Shown piece after piece: positions 1-11,100 of a stretch of 64,000 nt of DNA. The translations under genes were made by a program, and so were the position numbers. This DNA comes from Clitoria ternatea (taxonomy: Eukaryota; Streptophyta; Magnoliopsida; Fabales; Fabaceae): contig CM075675.1 in NCBI GenBank assembly GCA_037962975.1, positions 31,250,501 to 31,314,500 on the forward strand, given 5' to 3'. The notes beneath the pieces were generated by a model. That model worked only from the letters and a program-made list of their open reading frames with translations, did no database searches and was not told the origin of the DNA. How positions within the stretch are numbered: position 1 is the stretch's first letter; the number at the start of each line of letters is the position of its first letter.

Positions 1-578
1 GGTTTTGGGTGTCACAGATCTCATTATCTCTATAAGTATAGGGTTATAAAACAAACTCATGCACATCAATAAATGTAAATATACTTGTAACGTCTAGTTA
101 TAAATTTATTAAATGGTAATATGAGGTTACATTACCCATCTTACAACTATTCAAATACTTATAAATATTTGTTTTTGTATTAGATATATTTAATATTAAA
201 TTTTTTATTATTTTATATTAATATTTTTAATATATTAATTTGCAATTCTATTATAGTATATTAATTAATAATATTTCATACTAAAATAATATAATAGGTA
301 ATACATTATGTATTATTTTTTATTAATTTTAAAATTTTAATAAATATCTACAAATTATCCTTACAATTACCAATAAATTTGGGTATCTGAAAATTTTAAC
401 ATCTATAACTATAAATATTATAGTACCCTATCTCTACTAATGTCATCATGATTCACGCATACCCCAGAAATATAATTTGTTTTTAAATTTTTAAATAACC
501 AGGGAGAATGAGAATCCAAAGAGAGTAAAGAAGGTACGCCACGTAATCAAGCAGTTCCATCGTTCCTCTTCCCCCATG
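1..578. other. AT-rich upstream region, nothing recognised
   Basis: Very AT-rich sequence upstream of the MBF1c promoter. I see no convincing gene, repeat family or RNA in it. The short open frame on the minus strand at 491-694 overlaps the MBF1c promoter and has no coding features. Confidence 0.6.
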
Positions 579-591
579 GAACTTTCCCGAG
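579..591 (+). promoter_or_regulatory. Heat-shock element 1 of MBF1c
   Basis: Reads GAActTTCccGAG, alternating nGAAn/nTTCn modules in the correct 5-bp phase with one mismatch in the third module. It lies about 70 bp upstream of the TATA box. HSF trimers bind such arrays; MBF1c genes are known heat-inducible HSF targets. Confidence 0.7.
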
Positions 592-635
592 AAACCCCGA
601 AAATCCAATCCAATTCACTCGCACACAGAAAAATA

Positions 636-648
636 GAACGTTCCAGAG
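636..648 (+). promoter_or_regulatory. Heat-shock element 2 of MBF1c
   Basis: Reads GAAcgTTCcaGAG, the same three-module pattern with the same third-module deviation as the upstream element. It ends 12 bp before the TATA box, a typical TATA-proximal HSE position. Confidence 0.75.
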
Positions 649-660
649 ACCAACCACTCA

Positions 661-668
661 TATAAAAA
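661..668 (+). promoter_or_regulatory. TATA box of MBF1c
   Basis: TATAAAAA about 100 bp upstream of the ATG at 764, leaving room for a 5' UTR of about 70 bases. Confidence 0.7.
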
Positions 669-763
669 ACAACCATCGCTTCGATTTCGTGCAATTCAAA
701 CGAAAACGTATTTCATTTTACTTAATTCGTTTCCATCTCCTTTGAACTCAGTAACTCCTTACA

Positions 764-1198
764 ATGCCAAGCCGATCATCGGGTACCATTACCCAAGACT
801 GGGAGCCCGTGGTGCTACACAAGTCGAAGCCCAAGGCCCAAGACCTCCGCAACCCAAAAGCCGTGAACCAGGCCCTCCGGTCCGGCGCGGAGGTATCAAC
901 GGTCAAGAAGTTCGACGCCGGTTCGAACAAGAAAACCGGTCCGCTTGTAAACCCGAGGAAGTTGGACGAGGGGACTGAACCGGCGACTCTGGAGCGCGTG
1001 GCGGGGGAGGTGAGGCACGCGATACAGAAGGCGCGTGTGGAGAAGAAGATGAGCCAAGCTGAGCTGGCGAAACAGATAAACGAACGGACGCAGGTTGTGC
1101 AGGAGTACGAGAATGGTAAAGCCGTGCCGAATCAGGCTGTGCTCGCCAAAATGGAAAGGGTTCTTGGAGTGAAGCTCAGGGGCAAAATCGGAAAGTGA
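764..1198 (+). CDS. MBF1C: Multiprotein-bridging factor 1c, transcriptional co-activator
   Basis: Intronless 144-residue protein starting MPSRSSGTITQDWEPVV. Residues about 10-80 form the MBF1 N-terminal domain. Residues about 88-142 form a Cro/C1-type helix-turn-helix with the family core QVVQEYENGKAVPNQAVL and the C-terminal LGVKLRGKIGK. Plant MBF1c proteins are about 148 residues and intronless, whereas MBF1a/b have introns, so this is the c type. MBF1 bridges sequence-specific activators and TBP; MBF1c acts in the nucleus in heat and oxidative stress responses. The ATG at 764 is the only start that restores the conserved MPSR N terminus. Two heat-shock elements and a TATA box lie upstream. 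A damaged paralogue lies at 7268-7681. The overlapping frame from 742 is a shadow. Assignment is secure; inducibility is inferred from the promoter. Confidence 0.95.
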   Translation: MPSRSSGTITQDWEPVVLHKSKPKAQDLRNPKAVNQALRSGAEVSTVKKFDAGSNKKTGPLVNPRKLDEGTEPATLERVAGEVRHAIQKARVEKKMSQAELAKQINERTQVVQEYENGKAVPNQAVLAKMERVLGVKLRGKIGK

Positions 1199-2468
1199 CG
1201 TGTTTTCTAATGGTTTGTCTGTTTTCTTGCGAAGATGAAAAATTTGTAGAATAACGGTTACCGAGTGTGATGAAATGACAGTGTAGATAATCTTCATCTA
1301 TGGTCTCGTTTGTTCCGTTGTGTCATGTTTTACTGTTCTGTTGAGGAAAAAGAATGACTCGTGACTCCCTAATTCCATGTTTGTTTTACGGTTAGAGCCA
1401 TTTCAAACAGAGTTTACACGATCAGCAATGGTTTGAAGTTTAAACCAATTTTTGCTTTTGTTTTTATATCTTTCAATTCCATTATTAATCGTGAACTGTT
1501 CAATCTTACTTTTGCATGCAGCTAATTTCAAAATCTTGAATTGGTTATATTGTTCATTACGTTATCCTTGCAAAAACTAAAGCAGAGAATTTATTTAAAA
1601 GATGATTTTTAGCACTTTTTTTAAGAATTTTTTTAGTATATTATATCAAAATACTTAAAATTGTTTTTATGCATTTCGTGAAAAACATTAGTATTCTGTA
1701 CAAATAAATTAATTGAATAAGTGTTAAATTATGCTGTTTAAATATACAATGGACCCCTTTTGTAGCCTTTTCGAATTCAGAATCAGAGTACAAAATGATC
1801 ATGTTGGCATCAATACTTTACACTCAAGTGAAACATGGGATCAATACTTTACACTGAAGTGAAATATTTTTTGAGCTCTATGCCAAAACAAAACCAAAGG
1901 CGAAGAAAGTAAATAATACACATCCATTTCAAGTTTGAACCACACGTAAAGGCAGAAGCTTCAAATTTCAGAAAAACACAAAAATACTACAATTCTAAGA
2001 GGTGTAGAATAATAATCAAATATGTAAAATAATCAAATATGTAAATATACACCACTTCATGACAAGCAATTTAATGAAACATGCCCATGATGGCTAGCTC
2101 TGGAGCCTTGGAATAAAAATTACTTGTAAGCTAGAATTGAACAATTTTGGATTGGTATGCAGTGATGAACGCTGTGAATTAACATGCTTGTAACACCACT
2201 GCTGAATGGCCAATTTGGTCAAATGGAGCCTAAAAGTGAGACATATTTTAACAGGTGTAGTAATTGGGCCAAGGTTTGATTGATTATATGAAGAAGCACA
2301 TGCAATTACACAGAGCATAGCCGCTCAATCCTTTAGCGACTGCGATAAAAGGACCAGTCTCAGCTAGTTTCTTAATGCACCTCAACAAGAGCTCAACAAA
2401 TAAATCATAAAATACAGAAAGATCAAGTTAAGTAAGCACCGTAACAAAAAGTGAACAAACTTCATATC

Positions 2469-2472
<4 letters not shown>
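1199..2472. other. MBF1c 3' flank and intergenic DNA
   Basis: The first ~240 bases (to about 1435) still align by eye with the 3' flank of the second MBF1 copy: both carry a TTTACACGAT block followed by a CAATGG. The duplication was therefore a DNA segment, not a processed mRNA. From 1436 on I see only AT-rich sequence. Confidence 0.5.

Positions 2473-2529
<57 letters not shown>
2473..2529. repeat. (TA)n microsatellite
   Basis: About 28 uninterrupted AT dinucleotides; probably length-polymorphic. Confidence 0.97.
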
Positions 2530-2532
<3 letters not shown>

Positions 2533-2583
2533 ACTTTCTTAAATGAGATTAAAAGTTTATGGTTCAGATTTACTTATTACTCT

Positions 2584-2900
2584 TGATCCGGTCTTGATAC
2601 TAGCACATGAATAAGGATGTAATTTCATCCGTCCTAATTACCAATATTGCAAGTAAACCTCCGGACTCTAAACCTCAATAGGTATTCTCACCAAATCTGA
2701 TGATTTATTCTCCATGTTCACTTATAAATAGTTAATTCTCACACTCAGAAAATGTTACGTTATTCATTCCTGCTATATACTATTCTATTGTTTGAGTTCT
2801 CTTAACTTGAATTCTCATTCTAGTTATTGACTTGCGTCGGAGAATCTTTGTAGGTGACACCACCTTTCGTCCATCTTCAACATGAAAGCTTGGTGAGAAG
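2584..2900 (+). mobile_element. Decayed Ty3/Gypsy LTR remnant
   Basis: Begins TGATCCGGTCTTGATAC, close to the start of the intact Gypsy LTR at 14530 (TGATCCGGTCCTAACAC). Near 2735 it has a TATA-like CTTATAAATAG. Near 2830-2855 it has a GACTTGCGTCGGAGAA block matching GACTTGAGCGTCGGAGAA in the intact LTR (near 15192). Internal domains are absent and the end is not clear. I read it as a diverged solo or truncated LTR of a related family. Confidence 0.5.
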
Positions 2901-3099
2901 ATCTCCAAGACAGCAATACCAGTATCACCCACTGAGATATCAGATTATAATACCGGACAACCACTGTACCGATGTGGCCGGATCTTTGAACCCGGTTCAG
3001 ACCATTTTAACTCTCATCTAATACAATTTTTCTTGTAAATATAAAGTAACAATAACACAACAAATTCTCTATAACAATTTTAAGTATAATATTAGGCTT

Positions 3100-5235
3100 A
3101 AAAGTTTTATTAAAAATTCATCCGTTGGAGAAAACTTATAAAATCTTAAGAACAAGAAGATAATATGTTTCTAAGTATTACTGTAAAAAATCATACAAAA
3201 TATCGAGCTCTGTCTACCATTTTTTATTTATTCGGATCTTACACTAAATATTTTTTTTAAAAAAATTGTCTCTTCCCTTTTAGAAAACTTATGAAACTTT
3301 AAGGACAACCTTATAATGCTTTTCTAAGCACGACCACAAAAAAAATGCAAAAATTCATCAGCTCAGTATGATCATTTTTTCATAAGCATTATACTTCAAA
3401 AAATTATTAAAAATTTATCTGTTGGAGAAAAATTATGAAACTTTGAAGATAAGAAGATAGGGTCATGCAAAAATTTGAGTTCTGAATACTATTTTTCAGA
3501 TTTTACACTGACTACTTCCTTTTTAAGAAATATGTCTCTTCCATTGAAGGAAACTAATGAAACTTTGGGGACGATCTTACAATGTCCTTTTAAGCATGAC
3601 CGCAAATAATCATGCAAAACTTCAACGATTCAGTTTGGTCATCTTTTTCATGGGGCCTTAAAATTTTATTAAAAATTCATCATTGGAGAAAATATATGAA
3701 ACTTTGGGAACTACAAGATAGCATGTTTCTAAGCACTGTTGTAAAAAATCATGTAAAAATTCCAGCTTCGGATACCATTTTTCATTCGTAGGGATGTTAC
3801 ACTAAATATTTTTGTTTTAAAAAATCTTGACCGCAAAATGAAACTTTGAAGATAACCTTACAATGCCTTTCTAAGCATGACCACAAAAAATCATATAAAA
3901 ATTCAACCGCTCGTGGGCATGCCTTCAAATTTTACTGAAAATTTATCATTGAAGAAAAATTATGAAACTTTGGGAACTAGAAGATAACGTGTTTCTAAGA
4001 ACTCCTGTAAAAAAATCATGTAAAAAATTGAGCTCCAGGTATAATTTTGTTCATTTACTTGGATTTTATACTAAATATTTTTGTTTTTTAAAAAAATCTT
4101 TCCCCAATGAGAAAACTACTGAAACTTTGGGGACAACCTTACCATGTCTTTTTAAGTATCACCATAAAAATTCAACCGTTTTGTATGGTCATATTTTTCA
4201 TGGGCTCCTTCAAATGTCCTTTTCTTTTGTCTTTTTCTTTTGGAGAAAACTAATGAAACTTTTAGGACAACCTTCAAATGTATTTCTATGCATGGCTATA
4301 AAAAATCATGTAAAAATTTAATCACTCGGTTTGGTCATATTTTTCGTGGGCATTGCCTTCAAATTTTATTAAAAATTTATTGTTGGAGAAAAATTATAAA
4401 ACTTTGTAAACAAGAAGAGAGCGTGTTTCTAAAAATTACTGTAAAAATCCATGTAAAAATTCAACCGCTTTGTGTGGTCATTTTTTTATGGGCGTTAACC
4501 TTCAAAATTTTATTAAAAATTCATCTGTGTGAGAAAAATTATTAAACTCTGGGAACAAGTAGATAATGTGTTTATAAACATTGTTGTAAAAAACCATATA
4601 AAAATTCGAGCTTTGGGTACCATTTTCCAGTTATTAGGATTTGTCTCTTCCCTTGTGAAAATAGATGAAACTTTAGGGACAACTTACAATGCTTTTCTAA
4701 ACATGGTCATAAAAAATCATAAAAAAATTCAACCATTCAGTATGGTCATCTTTTTCGTGGGTATTAACCTTTAAAATTTTATTAAAAATATAATTGTTGG
4801 GGAAAAACTACAAAACTTTGGTACAAGAAGATAATGTGTTTCTAAGTATTGCTGTAAAAAACTATGAAAAAATTCAAGCTTTGAGTACTATTTTCTATTT
4901 ATTGGGATATCACACTAAATATTTTTTTAAAAAAAATGTGTCTCTTCCCTTGGAGAAAGCTAATAAAAATTGGGGACAAACTTACAATGTCTTTCTAAGC
5001 ATAGCCGTAAAAAATCATGTAAAAATTAAACCGCTTGGTATGATAATCTTTTTCCTGAATGCCTTTAAATTTTTATTAAAAGTTCATCTGTTGGAGAAAA
5101 GTTATAAAACTTTAGGAACAATAAGATAGTATGTTTCTAAGTATCTGACAAAAAAAAACCATATAAAAATTCAAGTTCTGACTACCATTTTTCATTTATT
5201 GAGATTTTATACTAAATATTTTTTTTAAAAAAATA
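3100..5235. repeat. Diverged tandem repeat field, ~140-bp monomer, ~280-bp dimer
   Basis: A block like ATTAAAAATTCATCTGTTGG followed by AGAAAA recurs near 3109, 3402, 3669, 3938, 4368, 4512, 4780 and 5076. Between recurrences there are usually two related half-units. Each has GAAACTTTGGG, then TGTTTCTAAGCAT or TCTTTCTAAGCAT, then GTAAAAAATCATGTAAAAATTC. One half ends in ACACTAAATATTTTTTTT, the other in GGTCATCTTTTTCATGGG. This is a dimeric higher-order satellite with single-copy-level divergence. The open frames at 3962-5129 are made of this repeat. Family unknown to me. Confidence 0.75.
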
Positions 5236-6656
5236 AAATCTGAGTACCAATTTTCATTTTAATATTTATTCATTTATTTATTTTTAAATTTTAAAAGTAA
5301 TTTCTTTAATCATCGTTGTTGTGATTTCATTTTAATTTTTATTTTCATTCATTTGATTCAGTAATTGAAATACAACTGTTCTTTTTCTTTTGGTTTTATT
5401 TTAATGTATTCTTTTATTCTTCAAGATCCCTCCAACGCCCCATTATTTTAGGAAAGTATCTTTATTTCTTTGTGATTTTAGGAGATTATTGATAATTGAA
5501 AATTTTTGAACCGAAGTCAAGGGTCATTTTTTACTATATAAATAAAGCCTTGGAACCCCCTATATTTTTAATTGACATTTTAAATAATAAACTATATTTT
5601 CTTATAATAATGTTATAGAATTTAACATCTACACATTGATAATGAACATCTTTCATTAAAAGAATTATAATCAAGGATTAATGCCTCCACTTTCCTTAAA
5701 TGATGAAAAGAGTCTTGTACCTATAAAAGTAAAATTGGTTGATCCTTCAAGTAATAAATTGCACCAGTGTCATTAAATCTATACATTGTACTTATTTTGA
5801 TGATAAATATGGAAATTTCAGACAAGTTTATGAATTGTATGATAAAAAATGGATTACTTTGTTTTATATTGGTTGCGGTGAAATCTTGTTGAATTTCGGG
5901 ATATAAAATTTCAACAATATTGATTACTCTATCAGCTATTACAATGGATATCCAATGATTTAATAATGAGATCAGTAAAGATACTAGTTCAAATAAATAA
6001 TATTAAATCAAGGTTAAATTATGCTTAAACCGGTAGTACGAAATAAATAATATGAATCAATCACGTAACCGGTTCACAGTTTAACGGATCATACTAATCA
6101 ATCCAGTCCAATCCAATTTTGATTCACCACAACTCTATTTTTTTATTTTTATTGAAAGAGTTGTGTAGAGTTTCAGGATTGAATTTTTTAGATGATGAAT
6201 TATTTATAAAAATAATTAACTCAAGTGAATATTTTTGACTTGAACATAATTAGATATAGTTGTAAAAAAGATGAAACTCAAATTTAAAATACATTAAAAG
6301 AGAAGGTTAAATATAAATATTAAAGTGGTGAGAGGTGAAAGAATTATTTTTTAATCACGAGTTATTTTTTTAAGTTAATCTTACACGAGTTACACACATT
6401 TATATTATGATGAGGTAACTTTAATAATTAGTATTTGTTTCGTTTACAAAATTACAATGTATTTTTACAATTAAAAAAGCATCTTTGAACCCTCAAGTAA
6501 AAGCCCCATATATATCAATTTAGTATTGATTCTGTGACCGTCGATTAGAAAAGGCAAATAGAATGTGATTCTAGATAATGTGATATCACAAAAGAATCGA
6601 ACACCTCTAATTAAATTGAAGTTCATCAGCACACTAAAGCACTCACCAAATTAAAC
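5236..6656. other. AT-rich intergenic DNA
   Basis: No gene or clear element recognised. A stretch near 6020-6130 (CCGGTTCACAG, ATCCAGTCCAATCC) resembles dispersed plant DNA-transposon debris, but no ends can be defined. Confidence 0.4.
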
Positions 6657-6837
6657 ATGGCAACTATAGGAGCAAGATGCAGAAACTGTGGAAGCATGCT
6701 AGTGCCATCAGATCGTGTCTATAACGTTTTTTATGTTACCCTTGTGTGTTCTGAATCATGTGAATTATTCGCATCCAGTATGTATTTTGTGCATGTGGAT
6801 GATATTAATCATGCAAAGCGTCCTATTGTGAATGCAG
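6657..6837 (+). CDS. Possible first exon of an unrecognised small Cys-containing protein
   Basis: ATG in a good plant context (AAACATGGC) opens a 60-codon frame, MATIGARCRNCGSMLVPSD and onward, with C-x2-C (CRNC) and later C-x3-C (CSESC) pairs. This could be a small zinc-binding fold. At 6838 a strong donor, GCAG followed by GTACGT, ends the conserved-looking part; past it the frame turns hydrophobic and AT-rich. No matching downstream exon could be picked out, and I do not recognise the family. It may be a gene fragment between the two MBF1 copies. No function is proposed. Confidence 0.25.
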
Positions 6838-7014
6838 GTACGTACTACCTCTTCAACTACATATCATCAATTCTCATTCTCATTCTTCTGCATACATATA
6901 AACTGTTGTATAAGTAGGCTAATACTATAAATTATTTTCATCAAATTCATACACTTAATTAAGAACGATGTTTTAAAAACCCAAACAACCATTAAATCGG
7001 ATTCAAACTATAAT

Positions 7015-7110
7015 TAAACTGATAATATTAAAAAATTAATCTTGATTGATCAACTAACCAATTTCTCAATCAAAAATTAGTCAGACCAGTTTTTTAATAT
7101 TATCAGTTTA
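7015..7110. repeat. Foldback repeat with 21-bp perfect arms
   Basis: Arms at 7015-7035 and 7090-7110 are perfect inverted copies (left arm TAAACTGATAATATT then six As). They enclose a 54-base loop with a weaker internal complementarity (TCTTGATTG against CAATCAAAAA). Probably the core of a degraded MITE-like element. Confidence 0.7.
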
Positions 7111-7267
7111 CAATTCAAGCATTTGTACTAGTTAGACCAGCTAGGTTGATAACAATACCAAAAAAAACTCACTTTTTTCAGAAAGAAAAAGGTCCAAAAT
7201 ATAAGGTATATCTAGTTTCATTTAATTTCGTTTCTATTTCCATTTCGTTTAAGTCCAACTTCTCGAA

Positions 7268-7681
7268 ACCCGAGACTGGAAGCCCGAGGTGCTACACCTA
7301 CACAGGTCGAAGCCCAAGGCCCAAGCCCTACGCAACCCAAAAGCCGTGAACCAGGCGCTCCAGTCCGGCGCGGAGGTATCGACGGTCAAGAAGTTCGAGG
7401 CCGGTTCGAACAAGAAAAGCGGTCCGCTTGTAAACCCGAGGAAGCTGGACGAAGGGACCGAAGCGGCGGGTCTGGAGCGCTTGGCGGGGGAGGTGAGGCA
7501 CGCGATACAGAAGGCGCGCGTGGAGAAGAAGATGAGCCAAGCTGAGGTGGCGACACAGATAAACGAACGGACGCGGGTTGTGCAGGAGTACGAGAATGGT
7601 AAGGCTGTGCCGAACCAGGCCGTGCTTGCCAAAATGGAAAGGGTCCTTGGAGTGAAGCTCAGGGGTAAAATCGGAAAGTGA
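7268..7681 (+). pseudogene. MBF1c-like tandem duplicate lacking its start codon
   Basis: The frame is open from the DW(K)P motif (codon at 7274) to the TGA at 7679-7681 and encodes an almost complete MBF1: the N-terminal domain plus the helix-turn-helix (VVQEYENGKAVPNQAVL, LGVKLRGKIGK). The first in-frame stop upstream is TAA at 7250-7252, and no ATG lies between it and the conserved part. Against the intact gene, a deletion of roughly 30 bases removes the ATG and about the first ten codons. The leaders on both sides still align (TTTCATTT, TTCGTTTC). A 6-base in-frame insertion duplicates a Leu-His pair. The heat-shock elements are not present upstream. Only internal Mets (MSQAE, MERVL) remain as starts. 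Likely a pseudogene; a non-AUG start or an unseen upstream exon is possible but unsupported. Confidence 0.8.
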
Positions 7682-8122
7682 TCTATTTTCACTGTTTGTT
7701 GATTAAGGAGTGTTTGGTTCTTGTTTGTTCTATTACTTCATTTTGAGCTTGCAATCATGAATGTTACTGTTCTATATTGAAGAGAGCATGACTTGCAGTC
7801 CTAATTGCTTTCTCGTTTTAAACCAATTTTAAACAGACTTTACACGATGACCAATGGATTTATGGTATGTTTGATCGTTTGGTTGTTGAAAAAAATTACA
7901 AGAATAAAGTGTAAACAAATTACGAGAAAGAAATTAATGTAAAAAATATGAGAAAACAAAAGTTGTTTAGTTGATTACAAAATTATGAGAATTTGTGAGA
8001 TTATTCTTTTTATAATTTATGATTGATGGAAAAGGTTTAGAAAAAAGGTATTCTCATTTTTGTTTGTTATGATATTTTCATAATTTTCTTATATCTTTTA
8101 CGGAGAAAATAAAATATATAGG
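7682..8122. other. 3' flank of MBF1c duplicate
   Basis: Bases to about 7862 align with the 3' flank of the intact MBF1c. The remainder is AT-rich with no recognised feature, up to the hAT-like element. Confidence 0.5.
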
Positions 8123-8130
8123 CTCTACAT

Positions 8131-11100
8131 CAGGGGTGTTTACGGTCCGGATCGGTTCGATTTTATAACAAAATATCATCCGATCCGATCACTTTAATAA
8201 GTTGCGATTCGGTTCGGTTGAAATAAATGATACCATCCAATTCGATCCGATCAAATGCGGTTTGGATTGGATCAGTTTATACGGTTTTTTTTCTCACTTT
8301 ATATTTTTTATAAAATCAAATAAATATTATACTTATAGCAAATTCAAAAAATATTTTAAGTTCTCAACGATAGGAGAGTCATTAATAAGTAAAACAAGAC
8401 AAATTTTCTACGATAAATAATGAAATAAAAAATTAATTAAAATTAATAATGTGCAGGGCAACAAGACATAGAAGTTTATTGATATGTCAATTAAAATTAA
8501 CAATGTGCAGCACTAGCAATCAATTAAAAGTAAGTACTTAACAGATTCAATACATAATGAAATAAAAGTAAGTACTCAACAGATAAAGTAAGTACTCAGC
8601 AGATACAATTGCTTCATTGTTAACATAATACTACATGTCAAAACTTGACACATAGAAGCAAGAAGAAATAGATACTGATAAAAACATTTATTTTCTCAAG
8701 TACTAAATCCTTAAATTGATGTTCACAATGCGGTATGTTCAGGTTTTTCAAATGTCGTGTAACCTATAATTAGAAACTAGCTTAAGATTTGTGTGTTGTG
8801 ATACGTTTGTGATGCCTCTTTATAAAGATGATGTATAGTATATTTGAAGATGCTATTATTATTGTGATTTTAGAATTAAAAAACAGCACTGCTAATTAGT
8901 AAAACAACATTTCACACGAAATAATAAACTAAAACATAAAAACGGAGGAGATAAGAAAGACGGAAATCACAGACGCCCATTGCGTACAACGATACAGAGG
9001 CTGTTTGGTTCGCTTCATTTTCCTCCGTTCCCCTCCGTCGCGGCGCGTTGAACGGCGATTCCTCCGTCGGCTGCAACGGCTCATCGTTTGGCCATCCTTG
9101 TCTCCTCCGTTCCGTCAACGTGAATGGAGCTCCGTTGGCCAGAACCCCCGTTGGCCAGAAGGAGCTCGAAGCCGCCTCCACTCAACGCCGTTGGGGGAAA
9201 AGTCACCCATACCCCTCCCAACGGCCATAAAGCTCTGAAATAGAGGAGCCACGGCATTCCCTTCCTCATCTTGATTCTTTTTTCCCTCCGGCCTCCGAAC
9301 ATCTTCCTCCGGCCTCCGATCTGAGGTAAAAAACCTCCATCTTGATTTTTTTTCCCTCTCTATTTTTCCCTCTCTGTTTATCTCTGGTTGTCTCTGCAAT
9401 TTACGTTTTGTGGGTGGGATGGGGCCTATCCGGGGTTTGCCGTGGGTTGTTGGGGTGAGGCTGCAGGGAAGGGGGGATGGATAGGGGGCTGGGCTCGGGG
9501 AGTGTCGTCGGGGTGTGTTAAAATGAAGAGGGAGACAGAGAAAGGAGGAAGAGTGAGAAACCGAGAGAAAGAGAGGGAGATCGGAGGAGACGGTGGCGGA
9601 AGGTCCCCGGTCGGCGTGCGTGGAGGCTCAGGACCGCTGCCGGCGTCTTGTGGCTTGGAGGCCGGCGTCGGTGCAGTCGCACAGGTGATGCTGCTGGTGT
9701 ATTGTAAAAGTTCCTTTTTTATTTTTGATTTTTTAGTTAATTTAATTTAATTATGTAATTTTTTGTATATTTTGTTATTTATGAATTAGTTAATTTAATT
9801 TAGTTTAGTTTGTGTAATTATGTAATTTATTGTGTAATTTAATTTAATTTAGTTAATTTAATTTAATTATATAATTTAGTGTATAATTTAATTATTTTAG
9901 AATTAGTTAATTAATTTAGTTTAGTATGTTTTTAATTTAGTCTAGTTGATTTGTTAAATTTAGTTTCTTTTTAGTATTACGCGTAACGGATAACGGATAA
10001 TAAGTGACGAAACATAGAAAATCGTAAACTTTTGCGTAGTTGCGATAATTTATTCGAGGTATAAAAAATATTTACTAATTTTAATATATATATATAATAT
10101 TTTAAATTTATTGGGTTTAATATATTAATTTATTTATTAAATATGTATTAATAAATTTAATATTCATATATATATATATATATAGTTTAATATTATACAT
10201 TTAATATTAATATAAACAAATATACACATAAATTATATATATTTAAATTCATACCCTTTTTAGTAATTTCACCATCAACTACCATTTTCTAAACCCAATT
10301 CTACTACAAACCAAACAAAATCACTACAACTCAACTCACTTTAACTCAACTGTCAACCAAACAAAACTTCGTTTACAAAACACCAGTTTTCTAAACGCCA
10401 TTTACAAAACCTCAGTTTTCTAAACTCAGTTAACTTAACTTTGTACCAAACATCCCCACAATTTCCATGGTTAGAATTTAGAGTGTTTTGATACTGTTGA
10501 AGTCAAATCAGTGTTATTTTAATTTTCGTGTTTAATTCCAGAAATTTGGTTTGTAGCCATAATGTTCCAAAAATTTTCGTGTTTAATTCTAGAAATTTTC
10601 GTGTTTAATTCCAGAAATTCGTGTTTGCATCATATATTAATAAAAGAGAAGAATACAATCAAGATCAATATGAACAGATTTTTTCTCAAATTATTAGGAA
10701 ATATTAATAATAATTCAATAGAAAAAATAATGCTCAGAGGGATTTTTGATAGGGAGATAATGCAAGTAGCATACCTGAAGCCCTCTTAAGCAGGAACTAT
10801 GATTGGCAAAGGGTAAGAATCAATTTGAAGCCTTGGCCTAGCAATTTGGAGAAGCTGAAGGACCCAATAATGGCAGTGCCACAGTGATGCTTGCTGGTGA
10901 GCCTGACCGGGTGGTGGCAGGGTCAAGGTGTGACCCTAATGGTTGCCAAAGACTTCACAGGGATGCAGAGAAACAAGAATACGGAGAAAGAGCGTCACTG
11001 TTGTGACCCTGATGGTTGCCAACGAATTCACGTCAAGGTAGACTACATGGTGGTCGGAGAAACAAGGGATGTTGTCGCGCCGCCGTATGAACGAGAGAAG

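Noticed and set aside
742..978. Overlapping plus- and minus-strand frames across MBF1c
   Set aside because: Shadows of the GC-rich MBF1c coding sequence.
3962..5129. Four consecutive plus-strand frames of 81-119 codons
   Set aside because: All lie in the ~140-bp tandem repeats, overlap in different frames and lack starts in good context. Kept only as a finding about the repeat.
9005..9750. Several frames on both strands in the GC-rich part of the hAT-like element
   Set aside because: Low-complexity, overlapping on both strands, no known domain; composition alone explains them.
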